Assembly (NCBI GenBank): GCA_021229015.1
Contig: CM037781.1
Span: 34,950,759-35,014,758, forward strand
Origin: Solen grandis
Lineage: Eukaryota > Mollusca > Bivalvia > Adapedonta > Solenidae
Direction of reading: 5' to 3'
Length of the DNA: 64,000 nt
Within the stretch, counting starts at the first letter, position 1. Each line of letters starts with the position of its first letter. Of the stretch, positions 11,640-22,112 are shown piece by piece. A program made the position numbers and the translations under genes. The notes below the pieces were generated by a model that made no database searches, had not been told where the DNA came from, and saw only the letters and a program-made list of their open reading frames with translations.

Positions 11640-13330
11640 AAAGAAGTATCAAAAAAAATTTAAATTGAGCAAAATTCTAGATAAAGTCAGTATAAAGAAA
11701 TTTTAAAATTAAACCAGACCCCAAAATGGGTCGATATCATATTAAGGGCCCTCATCTTAAATGTCTAAAATTTTGACTCTTACAAAATTGGCAAAATATT
11801 TTCCATAAATTGCCAAATTTGGTAAGTGTAACTAAAAAAGGTATATAGTTCCCCAATTTGAGACTAATTTTCAAATTATCCAACCTCTGAAGTTACAATG
11901 ATGTATTGGGAATTTACTATTTTTTCTTTTAAAAATGATAATATCAATTCACCCAACCCCAAGTCTTTATAACAATTCCCCTCTTTTTAAAAAAGGGGCC
12001 CCAAAAAAATGAGGATAATTAAATTTTTTTAAAAACTAAATTTCCATTTCAAGTTTTATTTTTAATGCGGTATCTTTACACCCTTATAGTCAACTGACAT
12101 AAAAACACATTTCAAAATAGCAAAAAAACCCATGAAATTACGTTTCTTGTACCAGGGGGCAAAAATAGACAAGTTTGCCCCCTTTTGGGGGTCAAAATCA
12201 AATTAAACTTTATTTGGGGCCAGTCATTTTAAATTTAAAAATAAATAACCCACATTTTTAATTATTTTTATTCCAGGGGACCCCCTTGGGGGAAAATGGG
12301 AAATGTTTTTCATTACAAAGTTAGTTAACCAAAATTTTACTGCCCCAATTTAAATTTCCATTGCATTTCTTTCCCCTCTTAATTAATCATAAAAAAATTA
12401 AAGTAAATTCTAAGTTATAACTTGATTTTAAAAGTCAATTATATAAAAATTTAAAATATGAATTTTGAAAAAAAATTTTTAAAAACTGGAAAAAATTTTG
12501 AAAATTTTAAAAGGGGACATGCGGGGATGAAAATTCAAATTATTTTTCCTCCCCTTTTAATTAAAAATTTTTAAAAAATTAAAAAAATTAAAAATAAATG
12601 TCATTTTCATTGCTTCACACATTTTTGGCCAGTGGGCAAAACAATGACTTTAATGAAAGGTCCCCCACAATTTTTTGGGCTTGTACTTTTTCCTGTTTGG
12701 TTTTTTGAAAATCCTGAACCCAAACCACAACCTTATTGATTGGGGCAGTTTACCCAAAGAAACCTGGGCTCAAAACCCTGACAATAAAATTACTTAAACC
12801 CTTTCTCTATGATCTTTTGACGCACTCAAAGTATCACATAAAGCCCTTTGCAGAAAAAAAAGTTTAAACCTTACCCAAATTTAAATTTAAAGTCCCCATT
12901 TTTGACAGGACACAAAAGCATAAAAGATCAGCCCGAAATTTCTCGCAGGGTCTGGTTTTTTGTGTTGATGGTCTTTTCTGGTGTCCCCAAGGGGAAAGGG
13001 GTTTAAGGGCCCCCTAGAAAAACACTTTTTGCTGGAACCAACGGTGGTCTTATATGAGTTCATGTCAAATTTTTGCTTACTCTTGCTATATTTAGCTCAC
13101 TGAATCATGCTTTCCAGTTAGGAAGCAAATATATCAGGCTTTAAAATGAATTTTATTCCCAAAGGGTTTAAATATTTGTAAACCCTTGAATTTTTCCCGA
13201 AAACATTTATGTACCCTGAAAAAATCAAAAACAAATCAAAAGTTCCTTTTGTAATTTTAGGGAGTTTAGGGGTTTTGTTTTTTTAAAAAATTTTGTCAAA
13301 TTAAGGTGTATTTATGCAAAATTGGCTGTG
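11640..13330. other. Homopolymer-inflated non-coding sequence
   Basis: Rich in runs (AAAAAAA, GGGG, CCCCC). The MITE-1 inside it shows the same inflation relative to clean copies, so much of the local sequence is unreliable. Apart from that MITE no feature is recognised. Confidence 0.6.
12794..13006 (-). mobile_element. MITE-1 copy with homopolymer distortions
   Basis: Ends TTAAACCCTTTCTCTATG and GGGGAAAGGGGTTTAA. Compared with clean copies, single and double bases are stretched (ACCTTACCCAAATTTAAATT against ACCTTACCAAATTTAATT) and short pieces are lost. This points to base-calling damage in 11.6-13.3 kb. Confidence 0.75.
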
Positions 13331-13912
13331 TGTGCGTTTTTTTTAGATCACTATTATATTCAGTGATTAATGGATGGATGGACTGAATTTAATGATGTTA
13401 AATGACACAAGCAAATGCCACAACCTAATAATCTCATCTGGAATCTTCATGAGAAGTTTAAGGTTGCAGGTCTAGCAACATTTTAAAACATTTTTTCTTT
13501 AAACATCCATTAAAAAAAAAATCCTACAATCTACACCAATCATTTTAGACAGTTTCTGGGTTGGACCAGTACTCTGCCAGAAATGATCATGAAAGATTCT
13601 TGCTTCCAATAGGGCTCAAGCCCATAACCTTCAAATCCACAGGAATAATTATATGCTACCAATGGACACCTGAGTACCCTTACTTGTGTCTAGGTAAGCC
13701 CTACACTGGATATGCAACAGATGCTGGTATGTGACAAGTAACTGTCAGACAAAATATCAATACTTGGATATCATGCCTATACACCACTGTAACCATTAAG
13801 TGTGTCACGTTCAGAAGTCATACCTTGCATGATATACTGGAGATGGAAATTGGAAGATCAAAGAGATGCAATTTTTCTTCCGGAATTAAATGTAAATGAC
13901 TATTGTGAAGCA
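13330..13912. other. Non-coding
   Basis: Cleaner sequence than its left neighbour. TGGATGGATGG near 13372 is a minor tract. No gene or family recognised. Confidence 0.45.
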
Positions 13913-14220
13913 CCCATCCAGGTGGCCATGCGGTTTGAGCATCCTTATCAGAATCGGAAGGTTGTGGGTTTGATCCCAAGGCCACAACATACTGAAGTCC
14001 TAAAATAATGGTACTGATATACCTCCCTTGCTTAGCACTTAGCATATAAGAGTAGTTCCAGGACTGGTCCAGGACCGGTGTCATGATAATGCAACTGGTG
14101 TGGTATCATGCCACATGTCTATGATGTGATTCTGCAGAGTGGCAGTACTAAATCTATCTCAAGATTTGCCAAATGTCTGTAATAATAACTGTGGGACGTT
14201 CAACCCAACAAACAAATAAG
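13913..14220 (+). mobile_element. SINE-A, near full-length
   Basis: Head with GGTGGCCATGCGGTTTGAGC (A-box-like) and GGTTGTGGGTTTGATCCC (B-box-like). Body with TTGCTTAGCACTTAGCATAT, GTAGTTCCAGGACTGG, GTGGTATCATGCCACATGTC. Tail GACGTTCAACCCAACAAACAAA. A tRNA-derived, LINE-dependent retroposon family; no protein. Confidence 0.85.
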
Positions 14221-15554
14221 AAGTATTTAAAATACCATTCTCAGCATGGCAAAATAATGGTTCGGAAAAAGGTTGGCATCATGTGTCTTTTTCTAGTCAT
14301 AATTATCTCATTTAGACTATTTCTAGAAAGCATGGTAGTTTAAAAGAGGGTCTGAAAAGATGTTTTCAAGAAATCAATTTTTGAACCATTTTCATGAATA
14401 AATCTTTGTGAAAGTCACAGTGATGCATTTACCTTCAGCTGGTCAGTTTCCAGACTAAATTTCATGGATGTGACAGTTTTGAGGCTTTCACAAAAAGCTT
14501 GAAAATCATGAAAGGACAACTCTTGAGCAGTTAAAACACCAATTGATTGACATATGACCAAGACACCAAGCACACGTCTTGCTGTGTTCTATGCCTATAT
14601 TTAGACTATAGATCTAAGTAATCAATGACTCAATATCTGTCAAGCATATTGCAGTCAGTCCTAATAAAAACAAACATATCAAATGTCAATTTTTTTTATT
14701 CAATGACTGCTGATTTTTCCAAACTTAGTCTAACTATATATAGCTATTTACATAAAGTATATATCAAAGAGATGATTTGCCTTTTTTTTTCAGTTCAAAA
14801 TAAATTTACCCTCTCCACCATTAAATAAATGATTTAAGACCATGCTCATTCTGCAATTATTTACAATTATTATTGTGTTCCCACAAGTTCATATATCTCG
14901 GTATTTTTTGTACAAATTATAAATTCTGCAGAATAAATTACTATTATTCTCAAAATACAAAATCTAATTGCACATGCAAAGTCATTCATCCAGTCACACA
15001 TTAACCTTGACAGTAGTTGCAATGTTACAATTACTTAATTGTACCATTCAATCACATTCCTTGCTCTGAACAAATATCTAACAACCCTATATGATGCATT
15101 GAATGTTTGATGAGAATGAATGCAGTCTACTTATATATTTTTCAAACTTCATGTCCTATAATGTATGCAGGTATCATGAAAGCAAACAAAATCTTTGTTA
15201 ACTAAGTTTTACCCTATGATCAGGGTTTTTGTAAATAGATTTTTTTGGAAAATCATCAGATTTGGCCGTGGGATAAATGGGTTTTCAGGTGTTCAAAATT
15301 TTAAACGTTGCCAAAAAAATGTCTTGGGATAAGTGGGTTTTCAGGTGTTCAAAATTTCAAATGTTGCAAAAAAACTTCAGATTTTTAATTGATTTAACCA
15401 AAGACTTTGCTTGTCAATCAGTTAATTAAGAAATCCCTATCAAGTTAATCCCAGAGTGCCCTGCAGAAGGCATAGGAGATGTGACCTGCTTCTATACATC
15501 AAGTGCCAGGCATATGCCACCATTAAGATTTTTTATAAGCGCTATTGCTTAATC
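14221..15554. other. Non-coding
   Basis: AT-rich. Two nearly identical blocks about 55 bp apart (GGATAAATGGGTTTTCAGGT at about 15270 and GGATAAGTGGGTTTTCAGGT at about 15325) form a short direct duplication. No gene. Confidence 0.45.
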
Positions 15555-15870
15555 TGTCTGAGTGTTATAATGTCCCACCAACCGTAATTCAGTCATTTGG
15601 AGACTATATATCTACATGAGACAGATATAAAGCTACCACACTGCAGTATCACATAAAAGACATGTGCACCTGGCATGATACCACACCCAGTCACATTTAT
15701 GATTCTGACACTCAGGGCCAAACAGTCCTGGAACTACCCTTATATTCTGAGCACCAAGCAAAGGAGCAATTTATCTACCAGTACCATTTTATAAGACTTT
15801 GGTATGTTGGGGCAGGGGATCAAACCCATGATCTCCCGGTTCCAGGGTGGACAATCAAACCTGACACAGT
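15555..15870 (-). mobile_element. SINE-A, near full-length
   Basis: Reverse order of the family phrases: AATGTCCCACCAACCGTAAT, TGGCATGATACCACACCCAG, GTCCTGGAACTACCC, GAGCACCAAGCAAAGGAGC, GATCAAACCCATGATCTCCC (B-box complement). Confidence 0.8.
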
Positions 15871-16374
15871 CAAAACAAGTAAAACACTTTGACTAAACAA
15901 TATGATTAGATTCTGAGCTTCTCATAAAATATAACAGAACTGGACAACACTAATAATTCTACAGCCCTCAATTTAATTTATAAAGCTTCACATAATCAGA
16001 ATTTTAAAGCTATCATAAAAGTCTATGCTCCTTATCACAAAGCCTGAACTGTATAATAAAGATATTTTCTTATTTCAAACAGAAACTGTATTCAATGTCA
16101 ACAAAATCTCTTCCTGTTTTGGGAAAATTACTCACAATACGCCTTTGATCAAATTTATATGAATAATACATTCAATGCTGCTGCAAAAACTGGCTACTTG
16201 AAGGACATCCTAATCTAATACAGTTACATTTGTATGTATACTGATTGAGACAGGGTGTCAAGTGTGTTTATTTACTTATTTTAGCTCTTTATCAAACAGG
16301 AAACTTATCATTCAGGAACATTATTCTAAAAAAAAGCTAGTAAAAATCCTAATCAGACTACAGCTTATTAATTA

Positions 16375-16485
16375 TTTTGTTTGTTGGATTTAATGTCCCA
16401 ACAACAGCAATTCAGTTATAGTGCTGCCAGGCACTGCAGTATGACATGTGAAGAGAAGTGGCATACCACACCCAGTATTTTTCAA
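16375..16485 (-). mobile_element. SINE-A tail fragment
   Basis: GTTTGTTGGATTTAATGTCC, AATTCAGTTATAGTGCTGCC, GTGGCATACCACACCCAG. Confidence 0.6.
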
Positions 16486-16652
16486 AATACTGCTGTACCA
16501 TTGTTTCATATGATGATAGTTCTATGCCTTTATTAAATGTTTTCTTAGTTTTTAAACTATGAAATGCATCAACAACCAGATTTAAAACTTATATTACAGG
16601 GCTAAAATAGTTTCAAAAATTAAACCTGTAATATTGTTTACTTGAATAGACA

Positions 16653-16764
16653 GTATTTCATTCATTTGGGGGACTTTTGTCTACATGAGACAAATGTTTT
16701 TTGTGCGCATCAATTCACTATTGTATATTGCTATATAGACATGTGGCAGGGTACCACTGGGTTT
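16653..16764 (-). mobile_element. SINE-A fragment cut by the homopolymer block
   Basis: CAGTATTTCATTCATTTGGG, GTCTACATGAGACAAATG, GACATGTGGCAGGGTACCAC, then sequence collapses into homopolymers. Confidence 0.55.
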
Positions 16765-18425
16765 TCCCTAAAAAAAACCGGAAATTTTTTTTAAAAAAAA
16801 AAGTTTTTTAAAAAATTTTTTTAAAAAATTTGGAAAAAAAAAAAATTTTTTTTTTAAAAAAATTTTTTTAAAAAAAAAAAAAATTTTTTTAAAAATTTTT
16901 TAAAAAAATTTAAAAAATTTAAAAAAAAAAAAAAATTTTTTTAAAAAATTTAATTTAATTTTTGGTTTTTTTTAAACAAAAAAAAATTTTTTAAGGTTTT
17001 AAAAAAAAAATTTTTTTTTTCCAAAATTTTTTTCCCCCCCCCCCTTTTTTTTAAAAATTTTTGGAAAAAATTTTGGGAAAATTTCTTTTAAAAAAGGTTT
17101 TTAAAATTTTTTTTTAAATTCTTTTTTTTTTTGGGCCCCTTTTTTTTTTTTTTCCCCTTTTTTTTAAAAAAAAAAAATTTTTTAAACAAAAAAAAAAAAA
17201 AAAATTTTTTTTTTTTAAAAATTTTTTTTTTTTTTTTAAAATTTTTTTTTTTTTTTCCCCCCAAAAAAAATTAAAAAAAAAAAAACCCCCGGGAAAAAAC
17301 CCGGGCCCCAAAATTTTTTTTTTTAAAAAAAACCAAAGTTTTTTAAAAAAAGGGATTTAAAAAAAAAATTTTAAAAAAAAAAAATTTTTTCCCGGTTTTT
17401 TTGGGGGGGGGGTTTTATAAAAAATTTTTTCCAAAATTTTTTTTTTTTTTTCCCCCCCCCAAAACCCCAAATTTTTTTTGGGGAAAATTTAAAAAAAAAA
17501 GGGGCCTTTAAAAAAATTTTTTTTTAATTTTAAAAAAACCCTTTTTCCCCCCCCCCAAATTTTTTTTCAAAAAAAAAAAATTTTAAAAAAAAATTTTTGG
17601 AAAAAATTTTTTGGGGAAAAAATTTTTTAAAAAAAAATTTTTTTTTAAAAAAAAAAAATTTTTTTTTTAAATTTAAACTTTTTCCCAAACATTTTTAAAA
17701 TTTTAAAAAAGGGAAAAATTTTTCCCCCTTTTCCCGGGTTTTTTGGGTTTTTTAAAAATTTTTTTTTTAAAAAAAAAAAGGGGAAAATTTTTGGGAAAAA
17801 ATTTTCCCCCCTTTAAAAAAGGGTTTTTTTTTGGGTTTTTTTTAAAAAAAATTTTTTAAAATTTTTTAAAATTTTTTTTTAAAAAATTTTCCAAAGGTTC
17901 AAAATTTTAAAAACCAAAAAAATTTAAAATTTAAAAATTTGGGAAAAAAAAACCAAAAAATTTTTTTAAAAAAAAAATTTAAAAAAAAATTTCCCCCCCT
18001 TTTTTTTTCCAATTTTAAAAAGGTTTTTAAATTTTTTTTAAAAAAAATTTTAAAAATTTAAAATTTTAAAAAAAGGGGGGTTTTTTAAAAAATTTTTTTT
18101 TTTAATTTTTTTTTCCCCCCCTTTTTTTTTCCAAAGGGTTGGGAAAAATAAAAAATTTTTTTTTGGGGGGTTTTTGGGGGGGAAAATTTTAAAAAAATTT
18201 AAAAAAAAAAAAAGGGGGGGGCCCCCCTTTTTAAAAATTTTAAACCTCCCTTTTTTTGGGGTTTTTTTCCCCAAAAACCAAAAAAAAAAAAAGGGGGGGG
18301 CCCCGGGTTTTTGGGGGGGAAAAAATTTTTTTTAAAAAAAATTTTTTTTAAAAAAAAAAAAATTTTTCCCAAAAAAAGGGGAATTTTTAAAAAAAATTTT
18401 TTTTTAAAAAAAAAAAAAACCTTTT
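16765..18425. other. Block of pure homopolymer runs, probable assembly artefact
   Basis: About 1.66 kb in which nearly every base belongs to a run of three or more (A, T, then G and C runs). Ordinary dinucleotide steps are almost absent. It starts inside a SINE-A fragment (CATGTGGCAGGGTACCACTGG) and ends as abruptly. Open frames here (Lys/Phe/Pro-only) are meaningless. Confidence 0.85.
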
Positions 18426-20304
18426 GGTTTTAAAATTTACTTTCCAACAATCTATAAAAATAAAAGCAGAATATGTTGCAACCTATATCAAATATGAAGT
18501 ATTGGTCATGACTCAGGTATCTCCTTTAGGTGGGAGAATTTCCAAAAACCCATACACCCGCCACAGCCCGATTCCAGATCCTCTAACCAAAAACCCCAGA
18601 TCTCGAAAATAAGACTTTCGAAAAACTGGACTGAAAAAAACCTTTTAAAAACCATGTCACAAGAAAGGGAAAATCAGACACAAAAGGGAAAGACATATCT
18701 TGTTAGCTCTGGGTTTTAGTCGGTTTCCTTTACAAATTCATCAAACAAAAGCTGTTTTTAAAAAACACAAGGCAATTAGCAACAATGGCTTGTTGGAAAG
18801 ACATGCGATCAAGGAAAATATGTCCCGGTTTTAGGGAGCTGGTTGTGATCTGTTTATTGTTTACATCCAATGTCATCATGAAAATGCCCTCAATTCCTGA
18901 TACCCTGTATCCTTTTTATAAAATTATATGCAAGGGGAAAACATGTTTTTACTTCCCGAGCTCATCAGCTGATGTGAATTTCAACTTGACTGCAATATAA
19001 TCATGTCACTTGAGTTCATCAGCTTTAGAGCACTATGACTGCAAAATAACCCTTTCCCTCAATAGACTCATTTTGACCATCAGTAGGTTCACATAAAGCC
19101 TGATCGCAGAAAAACCCCAGTTAAACCTTACCCAAAAATTTTAAATTTCAAAAAATTTCATTTCCAGAAACCCCTGAGGAGCAGCAACAGCATAAAACCT
19201 GATCGCCTGCGAGTTACTCGCAGGCTGATCTGGTTTTATGCTGTTGCATAGGGCTTTTCGTGGTGTCCTCTATGAGGGAAAGGGTTAAAAACTTTACAAT
19301 GTTCTTTCTCCTTTTTTACTTGGGTTCAAAAAACCCTTAATACTTTTTTAAAATCAATTTTTATTATGGCAAAAACTTTTTAAAATGAGGGAGGATTTAA
19401 ACACAGTGTTTTGTTTTTTTACGTTGTTGCCTTGTTGTTGTTTTTTCTTTTGAAAAGGGAAAAAGGGGCTTGGTCAATTCAGTCAATTTTAGAAAAAGGC
19501 GCTGTTTTAACCATATTTGGGAATTTCCCGACGCATTGACACATTTGGGAATTTTAAAGGTTTTACATGAGAATTTTTTAATTTAATTTTAATGCTTATA
19601 ATTTTATCTCCGAACAAAGCCATCAACTGAAAGAAAATTGTAATGCTTAAAAAAAAAAAAAAACATGCTTTTTTTTTAATTTAGAAAAATATTACATGTA
19701 TGTGATTGTCTTTTTACTTTACAGGAAAAAATAATGATTTATTTGGCACTATTGGGAAACAATACTTTGGGCCATAGAAATGGTCAAAATTTGTCCCCTA
19801 ATTTGCCTTGGAAAAAGTACACTGTTCATGCCTCATCTCAAGAAATAGAGCAAGCGTTCTTGTTTTAAACTGGACTAGATCATCCTTCATAGATCTATGT
19901 TGATTAAATAAGCTAAAATAGGGAAAAAAATTCTGTTTTGGGTCTCCAGCCGAAAAAGAGGGTCAGCAGGTAGGGATATTTTATTTTTCACTCCAAATGA
20001 TGCAAACTAAATACAAATAAAGAAAAGAATTTTTAAAATGGAAATGTAAAGAAAAACTTTAGGGTACCCGTGAAAAAGAGGGTCGATCGGCGACCAGAAA
20101 CAGAACAATTTTTTTTTTCTCCTTATAAACATATGTATACAAGGCATAAGGACAAAGGAGTTGACACACAAGAATGTGTAAACAGGCAAACAAACATACA
20201 GACAAATGTACAGGTAAACTGCATCCTGTCTCCCCCGTCAAAACTTTTTTGCGAGGTTATAAAATATGCCTTGGAAGATTTCAAGTTTCATGCCACTAAC
20301 TTAC
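18426..20304. other. Noisy non-coding sequence
   Basis: Contains the MITE-1 at 19046-19288. Many stretched A, C and T runs. Open frames of 60-96 codons lack splice context or recognisable composition. Confidence 0.45.
19046..19288 (-). mobile_element. MITE-1 copy with homopolymer distortions
   Basis: Near full length. The central hairpin is preserved (GCGAGTTACTCGC) but runs of A and C are stretched and single bases dropped (GATCGCCTGC for GATCAGCCTGC). The right end GAGGGAAAGGGTTAA is intact. Confidence 0.85.
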
Positions 20305-20393
20305 CGTTCGACCTCCTTCCGGCCACCGACATGGTTACCGCAGCGATGTACCTCAGATGATTTTGGAGGCCTCGGTCTTTCCTGCCACTTTCC
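20305..20393 (-). CDS. Candidate small exon, unrecognised
   Basis: 89 bases between a pyrimidine-rich acceptor (CTGATTTCAG) and a consensus GTAAGT donor on the minus strand. Two frames are open throughout. The phase-0 frame is rich in Pro, Lys and Arg (GKWQERPRPPKSSEVHRCG). It could follow 21502-21701 directly. The support is only splice-site quality and an open frame. Confidence 0.25.
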
Positions 20394-21501
20394 CTGAAAT
20401 CAGAAAAAATATCCAAGTTGAGAAAAACCAAAAACTTGACAGTTATCTTACTATCACAAGATTTGAAAACTAGCTAATCTACACACCAAAGCCATAAGAC
20501 AATAAATTTAATATTAATTGATATCTTTATCGAATGAGCCAAGAAACTGGCTACCACAAACTGGGAACCAAATTCATGTTAAATCGTAATTTTAAATACA
20601 CAGTCCTTTTTTTTCATGTTATTTGGACAGTCATGATATATTTTTTTTTTGCCTTGTCATAAACATTTATTAATCAGTATGTGCATAAAAAATTGAACTG
20701 AATATGATCTAGTTACTACTTAGAGGTTCTCATTTAATGCAAATTATCTGACCTGTAATTATAAAAAAAAATTACAAATCAAATACTGGTATTCTTGAAG
20801 ACATTTATTTTTTCAGGGAAGCAAGACATCAAAAGTACATTATATTCAAACGACATAAGGCTTACACAATTCATTTAATTGAACAACTAATTTTGTTCAA
20901 CATTAGATTTTCATGAATATTCCAGTTTTATCCAGATCTGCTTCAAGTTTGGACCCGGTTTATTTCCATGAATGCATTCAAAAGATTTTCTTTAAAAAAA
21001 AGTATTAAACAATTGAGGAGTGAGAGCAAAACTAGGCTAAAAGGGGTTTTAATTTATGTTTTGCACTCAGTCTTGAAATTATGTCACAGAAATTAAATTT
21101 TCTACAAAAGTGTTATTTCTAAATGATGAATTTGTACCAGGGTTCCCACAAAATGAAAATTCAAATTCCTGACTTTCCCTGACCTTGAAAAAAATCATTT
21201 TCCTGACTTCCTGCCATGGAACCTGGTACCTGTTACAAACCCTTTTACCTAACAAATAAATATTTAACTTTTTTACAATCTGGATACTATGTGTACGGAA
21301 GAACAGTTCTAACATTGAAAGGATTTCAACAAAAATCAATGGAAAATCCTGCTTCTGTATGTAATGAAAATCGAAGAAGCAGATACGCAACATCTTGGCA
21401 AGTTGGACCAGACCTATTGTGTAGGTGACCCCAGTCCCGAGATATCCCTTAAACAGGTTTACTCCTAAATTTCATTAATGTGATATAACTGGTCATTTTA
21501 C

Positions 21502-21701
21502 CTGAATGACAATGCATGTGTCTCTACTTTTGCGTTTCATGGTCTTTATCGCTGTCTGCCAGCGCAAAAATTGTGGGGGTCGTTCATAGATCTCCCGGCC
21601 CTGTATTGATCAAAGTAAGTTTGGTTGTAGATGTCCACGTCTTGTACGGGTGACCGGGCACCACCACCTCACCGATTATGTGAGATTTTGTTTTCTCATA
21701 C
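21502..21701 (-). CDS. Candidate downstream exon, frame broken, unrecognised product
   Basis: A 200-base segment bounded by CTTGCAG and GTAAAA on the minus strand. Its opening frame (YEKTKSHIIGEVVVPG) is in phase with the end of the F-BAR exon at 25480, but that frame stops inside. Two other frames give coding-looking stretches in turn (VQDVDIYNQTYFDQYRAG, then REIYERPPQFLRWQTAIKTM). That pattern suggests one or two single-base errors, in a region where other elements also show base-calling damage. I do not recognise the product. It could be the next part of the same F-BAR protein or another gene. Confidence 0.35.
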
Positions 21702-21794
21702 CTGCAAGAAAATTTAGAAATAAGGGAAAAATGGTTGCTGTTTTGTATTAATTACAGGGGCAGGATGTCAGTCATATAGAATCATCCAAATAAT

Positions 21795-21898
21795 TATAGA
21801 TGGAGGTAGACCCCAAGTAAATGGAGGCAACCCGGTAGACCTTGACTTACTGCAAGCCAGCTAGAAGGGCTTCTCACAAATCCAAGTGGCCAATTCAA
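21795..21898 (-). mobile_element. SINE-B fragment
   Basis: TAGATGGAGGTAGACCCC, GGAGGCAACCCGGTAGACC, GCAAGCCAGCTAGAAGGGCT, TCTCACAAATCC. It sits directly before a SINE-A (21902). Confidence 0.6.
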
Positions 21899-21901
21899 GT
21901 T

Positions 21902-22112
21902 GGTTTGTTTTAATAATATTTGGTTTAACGCCCAACCAACGGTATCAGTCATTTGGAACTTGTCTACTTGAGACATATATAGTGTTGCCACATGCAGTAT
22001 AGTGCACAGACATGTGGCATGATACCATACCAATCAATTATCTGACACCGGGCCAACAGTCCTGGAACTACCCTTATAGGCTGAGCTTCAAGCAAGGGGC
22101 TATCCCCTTTAC
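21902..22112 (-). mobile_element. SINE-A, head missing
   Basis: TTTAACGCCCAACCAACGGT, GACATGTGGCATGATACC, GACACCGGGCCAACAGTCCT, TTCAAGCAAGGGGC. Confidence 0.75.

Larger units (their letters stand above)
8420..11640 (+). repeat. Deletion-riddled copy of 2920-7440 (probable low-quality sequence)
   Basis: About 3.2 kb covering 4.5 kb of the clean copy. Apart from one 600-bp insertion difference, the shortening comes from very many small losses and substitutions spread evenly, which looks like uncorrected long-read sequence and not normal divergence. No coding. Confidence 0.8.

Noticed and set aside
17114..18274. Lys/Phe/Pro/Gly-only frames
   Set aside because: They are translations of homopolymer runs in an artefact-like block.
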